From Enterobacter sp. kpr-6 (lineage in GTDB: Bacteria; Pseudomonadota; Gammaproteobacteria; Enterobacterales; Enterobacteriaceae), in assembly GCF_900116015.1 (NCBI RefSeq), contig NZ_FOYH01000011.1, forward strand, positions 62,001 to 126,000: a stretch of DNA of 64,000 nt, in the 5' to 3' direction. Shown piece by piece: positions 58,850-64,000 of this stretch. Below the pieces are notes generated by a model. It searched no databases, was not told the DNA's origin, and saw only the letters and a program-made list of their open reading frames with translations. Numbering within the stretch: the stretch's first letter is position 1; every line of letters begins with the position of its first letter. Both the position numbers and the translations under genes were made by a program.

Positions 58850-59854
58850 ATGTTGAATACGCTGATTGTGGGCGCTAGCGGTTATGCGGGCGCAGAGCTT
58901 GTAAGCTACGTGAATCGCCATCCTCATATGACCATAACCGCTTTGACCGTGTCAGCGCAAAGCAATGATGCCGGAAAGTTAATTTCCGATTTGCATCCGC
59001 AACTTAAGGGCATTGTCGATCTGCCATTGCAGCCGATGTCGGATATCAGCGAGTTCACCGACGGTGTGGATGTGGTGTTTCTGGCCACGGCGCATGAGGT
59101 TAGCCATGACCTCGCTCCGCAGTTTTTGGCGGCGGGTTGCGTGGTATTCGATCTCTCCGGCGCGTTCCGCGTTAACGATGCCGCCTTCTACGACACCTTC
59201 TATGGCTTTACCCATCAACACCCGCACCTGCTTGAGCAGGCGGTCTACGGGCTGGCGGAGTGGAATGGCGACAAAATAAAAGAAGCGAATCTGATTGCGG
59301 TGCCGGGTTGCTACCCGACGGCGGCGCAGTTATCGCTGAAACCGCTGATCGACGCGGGCCTGCTGGATCTCAATCAGTGGCCGGTGATCAACGCTACCAG
59401 CGGCGTAAGCGGCGCGGGACGTAAGGCAGCGATTTCCAACAGTTTCTGTGAAGTGAGCCTGCAACCTTATGGCGTGTTTAATCACCGCCACCACCCGGAA
59501 ATTACCACTCACCTGGGTGCTGAGGTCATTTTTACCCCGCATCTGGGGAATTTCCCGCGCGGTATTCTGGAAACCATCACCTGCCGCCTGCAACCGGGCG
59601 TGACCAAAGAGCAGGTGACCGACGCGTTCACGCAGGCTTACGCCGGTAAACCGCTGGTGCGCCTGTATGACAAAGGGGTTCCGGCGCTGAAAAATGTGGT
59701 GGGCATGCCGTTCTGCGATATCGGTTTTGTCGTGAAAGATCAGCACGTGATTATTGTCGCGGCGGAAGACAACCTGCTTAAAGGTGCAGCCGCGCAGGCC
59801 GTGCAGTGTGCAAATATTCGTTTCGGCTATGCTGAAACCCTGTCTCTTATTTAA
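58850..59854 (+). CDS. argC: N-acetyl-gamma-glutamyl-phosphate reductase
   Basis: NADPH-dependent reductase, third step of arginine synthesis, 334 aa. N-terminal NADP loop [14 protein letters not shown]; catalytic Cys154 in [11 protein letters not shown]. First gene of argCBH; argB starts 13 bp after its stop codon. Confidence 0.98.
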   Translation: MLNTLIVGASGYAGAELVSYVNRHPHMTITALTVSAQSNDAGKLISDLHPQLKGIVDLPLQPMSDISEFTDGVDVVFLATAHEVSHDLAPQFLAAGCVVFDLSGAFRVNDAAFYDTFYGFTHQHPHLLEQAVYGLAEWNGDKIKEANLIAVPGCYPTAAQLSLKPLIDAGLLDLNQWPVINATSGVSGAGRKAAISNSFCEVSLQPYGVFNHRHHPEITTHLGAEVIFTPHLGNFPRGILETITCRLQPGVTKEQVTDAFTQAYAGKPLVRLYDKGVPALKNVVGMPFCDIGFVVKDQHVIIVAAEDNLLKGAAAQAVQCANIRFGYAETLSLI

Positions 59855-59866
59855 AGATTAGGCGTG

Positions 59867-60643
59867 ATGATGAATCCATTAATTATCAAACTGGGTGGTG
59901 TCCTGCTGGATAGTGAAGAAGCGCTGGCGCGTTTGTTTACGGCACTGGTGAATTATCGCGAATCGCATCAGCGCCCGCTGGTCATCGTCCATGGCGGTGG
60001 CTGCGTGGTGGATGAGTTAATGAAGCAACTCAATCTGCCGGTCAGCAAGAAAAATGGCCTGCGCGTGACGCCTGCCGATCAGATTGACATCATCACCGGC
60101 GCGCTGGCTGGGACGGCGAATAAGACCCTGCTGGCGTGGGCGAAAAAACATCATATCGCGTCAGTCGGCCTGTTTTTAGGTGATGGCGACAGCGCGAAAG
60201 TGACACAGCTTGATGAAGAGTTAGGTCACGTGGGACTGGCGCAGCCGGGCTCCCCGAAACTGATTAACACCCTGCTGGAAGGCGGTTTCCTGCCGGTTAT
60301 CAGCTCTATCGGCGTAACGGATGACGGTCAGTTAATGAACGTGAACGCGGATCAGGCGGCTACCGCGCTGGCGGCGACTCTGGGTGCAGATTTGATCCTG
60401 CTGTCTGACGTGAGCGGTATTCTGGACGGAAAAGGCCAGCGGATCGCTGAGATGACGGCGGCGAAAGCTGAGCAGCTTATCGCGCAGGGCATTATCACCG
60501 ATGGCATGATCGTGAAGGTGAATGCCGCGCTGGATGCGGCCCGCACCCTGGGTCGCCCGGTGGATATCGCCTCCTGGCGTCATGCGGAGCAACTGCCGGC
60601 GCTGTTTAACGGCACGCCGATTGGCACGCGGATTCTGGCTTAA
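59867..60643 (+). CDS. argB: Acetylglutamate kinase
   Basis: Phosphorylates N-acetylglutamate, second step of arginine synthesis, 258 aa from ATG 59867, as in E. coli. IKLGGVLLD and [14 protein letters not shown] bind substrate and phosphate; the amino-acid kinase motif [16 protein letters not shown] is present. A repeat unit lies between it and argH. Confidence 0.98.
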   Translation: MMNPLIIKLGGVLLDSEEALARLFTALVNYRESHQRPLVIVHGGGCVVDELMKQLNLPVSKKNGLRVTPADQIDIITGALAGTANKTLLAWAKKHHIASVGLFLGDGDSAKVTQLDEELGHVGLAQPGSPKLINTLLEGGFLPVISSIGVTDDGQLMNVNADQAATALAATLGADLILLSDVSGILDGKGQRIAEMTAAKAEQLIAQGIITDGMIVKVNAALDAARTLGRPVDIASWRHAEQLPALFNGTPIGTRILA

Positions 60644-60649
60644 GGATTT

Positions 60650-60678
60650 TCCCTGACCCTCTCCCGGAGGGAGAGGGA
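60650..60678. repeat. Single palindromic repeat unit (block 10) between argB and argH
   Basis: One hairpin, CCCTCTCCC-GGAG-GGAGAGGG-like, with a truncated left arm (CCCTGACCC). The smallest member of the family here; it lies inside the argCBH operon. Confidence 0.8.
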
Positions 60679-60714
60679 ACAAATACAATTAAACAAATTT
60701 AAAGGAAAAAGGTT

Positions 60715-62088
60715 ATGGCACTTTGGGGCGGGCGTTTTACTCAGGCAGCGGATCAACGGTTCAAACAGTTCAACGACTCTTTGCGCTTTGACTATCGCCT
60801 GGCGGAGCAGGATATCGTTGGCTCTGTGGCCTGGTCTAAAGCGCTGGTGACGGTTGGCGTACTGACCGCAGATGAGCAGGCGCAGCTTGAAGAAGCGCTG
60901 AATAATCTGCTGGAAGAAGTGCGTCTGGATCCGCAGCAAATTCTGGCGAGCGACGCCGAAGATATTCATAGCTGGGTGGAAGGTAAGCTCATCGATAAAG
61001 TCGGTGCGCTGGGCAAAAAACTGCACACCGGGCGTAGCCGTAACGATCAGGTCGCCACCGATCTGAAACTGTGGTGTAAAGAGCAGGTGGGCGAGTTGCT
61101 GGCGGCAAATCGTCAGTTGCAGGGCGCGCTGGTTGAGACTGCGCAGAATAATCAGGATGCGGTAATGCCGGGCTATACGCACCTGCAACGCGCACAGCCA
61201 GTGACCTTTGCACATTGGTGTCTGGCCTATGTTGAGATGCTGGCCCGTGACGAAAGCCGTTTGCAGGATGCGCTTAAGCGTGTCGATATCAGCCCGCTGG
61301 GCTGTGGCGCGCTGGCGGGCACGGCATATGAAATCGACCGTGAGCAGTTAGCGGGCTGGCTGGGCTTTGCCAGCGCAACCCGTAACAGCCTGGACAGCGT
61401 TTCTGACCGCGATCATGTGCTGGAACTGCTGTCGGCGGCGTCGATTGGCATGGTGCATCTGTCGCGCTTTGCTGAAGATTTGATTTTCTTTAATACCGGC
61501 GAAGCGGGCTTTGTGGAGCTGTCTGACCGCGTGACCTCCGGCTCTTCTTTAATGCCGCAGAAGAAAAACCCGGATGCGCTGGAGCTGATCCGTGGCAAAT
61601 GTGGCCGTGTGCAGGGCGCGCTGACCGGCATGATGATGACCCTGAAAGGTCTGCCGCTGGCGTACAACAAAGATATGCAGGAAGACAAAGAAGGGCTGTT
61701 CGACGCACTCGACACCTGGCTGGATTGCCTGCATATGGCGGCGCTGGTGCTGGATGGCATTCAGGTGAAACGCCCGCGTTGCCAGGAAGCGGCGCAGCAG
61801 GGTTATGCCAATGCAACTGAGCTTGCGGATTATCTGGTCGCGAAAGGCGTGCCGTTCCGTGAAGCGCACCATATTGTCGGTGAAGCGGTGGTGGAAGCCA
61901 TTGCCCAGGGCAAGCCGTTAGAAGATCTGGCGCTGGCTGATCTGCAAAAATTCAGCGATGTGATTGGGGAGGATGTTTATCCGATCCTGTCGCTGCAATC
62001 GTGCCTGGACAAGCGCGCGGCGAAAGGCGGGGTGTCACCGACGCAGGTGGCGCAGGCGATTGCCGATGCGAAGGCGCGGTTGGTGTAG
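60715..62088 (+). CDS. argH: Argininosuccinate lyase
   Basis: Last step of arginine synthesis, 457 aa: argininosuccinate to arginine and fumarate. The superfamily signature [14 protein letters not shown] is intact, as are [13 protein letters not shown] and [27 protein letters not shown] precedes the start. Followed by repeat block 11 and a terminator. Confidence 0.98.
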   Translation: MALWGGRFTQAADQRFKQFNDSLRFDYRLAEQDIVGSVAWSKALVTVGVLTADEQAQLEEALNNLLEEVRLDPQQILASDAEDIHSWVEGKLIDKVGALGKKLHTGRSRNDQVATDLKLWCKEQVGELLAANRQLQGALVETAQNNQDAVMPGYTHLQRAQPVTFAHWCLAYVEMLARDESRLQDALKRVDISPLGCGALAGTAYEIDREQLAGWLGFASATRNSLDSVSDRDHVLELLSAASIGMVHLSRFAEDLIFFNTGEAGFVELSDRVTSGSSLMPQKKNPDALELIRGKCGRVQGALTGMMMTLKGLPLAYNKDMQEDKEGLFDALDTWLDCLHMAALVLDGIQVKRPRCQEAAQQGYANATELADYLVAKGVPFREAHHIVGEAVVEAIAQGKPLEDLALADLQKFSDVIGEDVYPILSLQSCLDKRAAKGGVSPTQVAQAIADAKARLV

Positions 62089-62099
62089 GGCTGGGAGTA

Positions 62100-62255
62100 C
62101 CCCTCACCCTGGCCCTCTCCCACAGGGAGAGGGAAAAAGGCGAGTCGGTGCTCGATCTGCCCCTCACCCCGGCCCTCTCCCCGAAGGAGAGGGAGAAAGG
62201 CGAGTCGGTGCTCGATCTGTTCCCTCTCCCTGTGGGAGAGGGTTAGGGTGAGGGG
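62100..62255. repeat. Intergenic palindromic repeat block 11
   Basis: Three hairpin units between argH and the oxyS/oxyR region. The two spacers are almost identical (GGCGAGTCGGTGCTCGATCTG) and are complementary in type to the spacer of block 1. The right end is GGGTTAGGGTGAGGGG. Confidence 0.92.
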
Positions 62256-62271
62256 ACAGCAAATCAAATTA

Positions 62272-62300
62272 AGAGCCTGGCATCTTCGCCGGGCTTTTTT
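62272..62300 (+). terminator. argH / argCBH terminator
   Basis: GCCTGGC-ATCTTC-GCCGGGC followed by TTTTTT; one G-T pair in the stem. It stands between the repeat block and the oxyS terminator on the opposite strand. Confidence 0.82.
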
Positions 62301-62304
62301 ACGC

Positions 62305-62410
62305 AAAAAAAATGCGGACACTCAGGTCCGCAAAAGTTCACGTTGGCTTTAGTTGTCTATAAACGAAGGGCCTGGCTTCAAGGGGGTTTATGAACTGCCG
62401 CTTCGTTTAT
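62305..62410 (-). ncRNA. oxyS: OxyS small regulatory RNA
   Basis: Peroxide-induced Hfq RNA divergent from oxyR. Read leftward, the block AACTAAAGCCAACGTGAAC near the 3' half is the conserved OxyS linker, followed by CTTTTGCGGACC and a terminator stem TGCGGAC/GTCCGCA with a T run. The 5' half keeps the stem AACGAAG/CTTCGTT and the CCCCCTTGAAG loop but has diverged from E. coli. Length is about 105 nt; the exact 5' end is estimated. Confidence 0.85.
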
Positions 62411-62436
62411 GGAGCTAATTATTGTACAGAACCCTT

Positions 62437-62470
62437 GATAGGGATAATCGTTCGTTGCTATGCTATCTAT
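62437..62470. promoter_or_regulatory. OxyR operator between oxyS and oxyR
   Basis: GATAGGGATAATCG followed by GCTATGCTATCTAT: an ATAG/CTAT pattern of the kind contacted by tetrameric OxyR. It lies midway between the oxyS 5' end and the oxyR start, matching the E. coli arrangement in which OxyR represses itself and activates oxyS. Confidence 0.65.
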
Positions 62471-62504
62471 CGCCATGAACTATCGTGGCGTTGGAGGATG
62501 AATA

Positions 62505-63422
62505 ATGAATATTCGTGATCTGGAATACCTGGTTGCGTTAGCTGAACACCGTCACTTCCGCCGTGCGGCAGACTCCTGCCACGTCAGCCAGCCCACGCTG
62601 AGCGGCCAAATCCGTAAACTTGAAGATGAACTTGGCGTTATGCTGCTGGAGCGTACCAGCCGCAAGGTGCTGTTCACTCAGGCTGGTTTGCTGCTGGTGG
62701 ATCAGGCGCGCACCGTATTGCGCGAGGTCAAAGTGCTCAAGGAAATGGCAAGCCAGCAGGGGGATACCATGTCCGGCCCGCTGCATATTGGCCTTATCCC
62801 CACCGTTGGCCCGTATCTGCTCCCGCAAATTATCCCGCTGCTGCATCAGACATTCCCAAAACTGGAAATGTATCTGCATGAAGCGCAGACGCATCAACTG
62901 CTGGCACAACTCGACAGCGGCAAGCTGGATTGTGTGATCCTGGCGCTGGTGAAAGAGAGTGAAGCCTTTATTGAAGTGCCCCTGTTTGACGAGCCTATGT
63001 TGCTGGCGGTCTATGAAGATCACCCGTGGGCTAATCGTGACCGCGTGCCGATGGGCGAACTGGCTGGTGAAAAGCTGCTGATGCTGGAAGATGGTCACTG
63101 CCTGCGCGATCAGGCGATGGGCTTCTGTTTTGAAGCCGGTGCGGAAGAAGATACGCATTTCCGTGCAACCAGCCTTGAAACGCTGCGTAACATGGTAGCG
63201 GCAGGAAGCGGCATTACTTTACTGCCTGCGCTGTCCGTTCCACGTGAGCGCAAACGTGATGGTGTGGTTTATCTGCCGTGCATTAAGCCGGAGCCGCGTC
63301 GTACCGTGGGTCTGGTTTATCGTCCGGGATCGCCGTTGCGTAGCCGTTATGAGCAACTGGCAGAGGCCATCCGTACAACCATGGATGGCCATTTCGACAG
63401 CGTGTTAAAACAGGCGGTTTAA
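62505..63422 (+). CDS. oxyR: Hydrogen peroxide-sensing regulator OxyR
   Basis: LysR-family activator, 305 aa as in E. coli. N-terminal helix-turn-helix [20 protein letters not shown] and SQPTLSGQI; the redox pair Cys199 (EDGHCLRDQ) and Cys208 (MGFCFEAG) is intact, so peroxide sensing by disulfide formation is expected. GGAGGATGA precedes the start. Its last 18 bases overlap sthA on the other strand. Note that katG, its classical target, is absent from its usual place near metF. Confidence 0.99.
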   Translation: MNIRDLEYLVALAEHRHFRRAADSCHVSQPTLSGQIRKLEDELGVMLLERTSRKVLFTQAGLLLVDQARTVLREVKVLKEMASQQGDTMSGPLHIGLIPTVGPYLLPQIIPLLHQTFPKLEMYLHEAQTHQLLAQLDSGKLDCVILALVKESEAFIEVPLFDEPMLLAVYEDHPWANRDRVPMGELAGEKLLMLEDGHCLRDQAMGFCFEAGAEEDTHFRATSLETLRNMVAAGSGITLLPALSVPRERKRDGVVYLPCIKPEPRRTVGLVYRPGSPLRSRYEQLAEAIRTTMDGHFDSVLKQAV

Positions 63423-64000
63423 GCCGTTTAACGCGGCAACCCGATAGGCTTCCGCCATGGTCGGGTAATTGAAGGTGGTGTTAACAAAGTACTCAATGGT
63501 GTTACCGCCACCTTTCTGCTCCATAATCGCCTGGCCGATGTGAATAATCTCAGCCGCGCGCTCACCAAAGCAGTGGATCCCCAAAATCTCTTTTGTGTCA
63601 CGATGGAATAAGATTTTCAGCGTGCCGACGCTCATGCCGACGATTTGCGCCCGCGCGAGGTGTTTAAACTGCGCGCGCCCCACTTCATAAGGCACTTTCA
63701 TCGCCGTGAGCTGCTGTTCGGTTTTGCCGACAGAGCTGATTTCCGGGATGGTATAAATCCCGGTCGGGATATCTTCGACCAGATGCGCGGTGGCTTCGCC
63801 TTTCACCATCGCCTGAGCAGCGATACGGCCCTGATCGTAAGCGGCAGATGCCAGGCTTGGGTAGCCAATCACATCCCCTACGGCATACACATGCGGCAGT
63901 GCCGTCTGGTACATGCTGTTCACTTTCAGCAGGCCACGCCCGTCGGCTTTCAGACCGATGTTTTCCAGGCTCAGCGAATCCACGTTACCGGTACGTCCGT
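63405..64000 (-). CDS. sthA: Soluble pyridine nucleotide transhydrogenase (5' part outside window)
   Basis: C-terminal 198 codons of the flavoprotein that moves reducing equivalents from NADPH to NAD+. The visible part covers the end of the FAD domain ([20 protein letters not shown]) and the dimerisation domain ([28 protein letters not shown], and the C-terminus [10 protein letters not shown]). The N-terminal FAD loop lies beyond the edge. Convergent with oxyR, overlapping by 18 bp, as in E. coli. Confidence 0.96.
   Translation of the reverse strand, partial: GRTGNVDSLSLENIGLKADGRGLLKVNSMYQTALPHVYAVGDVIGYPSLASAAYDQGRIAAQAMVKGEATAHLVEDIPTGIYTIPEISSVGKTEQQLTAMKVPYEVGRAQFKHLARAQIVGMSVGTLKILFHRDTKEILGIHCFGERAAEIIHIGQAIMEQKGGGNTIEYFVNTTFNYPTMAEAYRVAALNGLNRLF

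Overview
The window is chromosomal DNA of an enteric gamma-proteobacterium (Enterobacteriaceae). Gene order follows the Escherichia coli rhaBAD-to-oxyR/sthA segment almost gene by gene, and most proteins are recognisable full-length orthologues. The GC-rich coding sequence, an ABC-type rhamnose importer, and dozens of GC-rich palindromic repeats between genes point to an Enterobacter / Lelliottia / Leclercia / Klebsiella-like genus rather than Escherichia or Salmonella. The species cannot be fixed from the sequence alone.

Layout. (1) 1-11.7 kb is an L-rhamnose island. An iron alcohol dehydrogenase (FucO-like, cut by the window edge), a four-gene ABC sugar importer, rhaD, rhaA and rhaB run leftward. 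The activators rhaS and rhaR run rightward from a shared control region. The proton symporter gene rhaT, which lies between rhaR and sodA in E. coli, is missing. (2) 11.8-14.4 kb: sodA, a KdgM-family outer-membrane porin behind an AT-rich leader with a good KdgR operator (where E. coli has kdgT), and yiiM. (3) 14.5-17.3 kb: cpxRA, divergent cpxP with a CpxR box, and the CpxQ small RNA in the cpxP 3' end. (4) 17.4-25.7 kb: fieF, pfkA, sbp, cdh, an extra SLC13-type permease, tpiA, yiiQ, yiiR, fpr. The E. coli pair yiiS-uspD is absent. (5) 25.8-31.7 kb: glpFKX, zapB, rraA, menA. (6) 31.8-38.6 kb: hslVU with a sigma-32 promoter, ftsN, cytR, priA, rpmE. (7) 38.7-44.0 kb: methionine genes metJ, metBL and metF with met boxes. 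katG-yijE, which follow metF in E. coli, are absent. (8) 44.1-54.4 kb: gldA-fsaB-ptsA diverging from frwC-frwB-pflD-pflC-frwD, closed by the AraC-type regulator yijO. (9) 54.5-64 kb: ppc, argE diverging from argCBH, oxyS diverging from oxyR, and the 3' part of sthA.

How the parts fit. Region 1 takes rhamnose to dihydroxyacetone phosphate and L-lactaldehyde, and the FucO-like enzyme can reduce lactaldehyde to 1,2-propanediol. Region 8 has the complete gene set for a PTS-fed glycyl-radical route. In recent work on the E. coli orthologues (recalled, not checked) this route opens the ring of a 1,5-anhydrohexitol phosphate, cleaves the product with FsaB, and reduces hydroxyacetone with GldA, again to 1,2-propanediol. 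Both ends of the window may therefore lead to the same fermentation product. The porin with its KdgR operator adds a pectin-fragment element beside rhamnose catabolism, which suggests use of plant cell-wall sugars.

Eleven blocks of one palindromic repeat family sit between genes. Three of them lie inside the rhamnose operon. No transposase, prophage, tRNA, rRNA or CRISPR array was seen.
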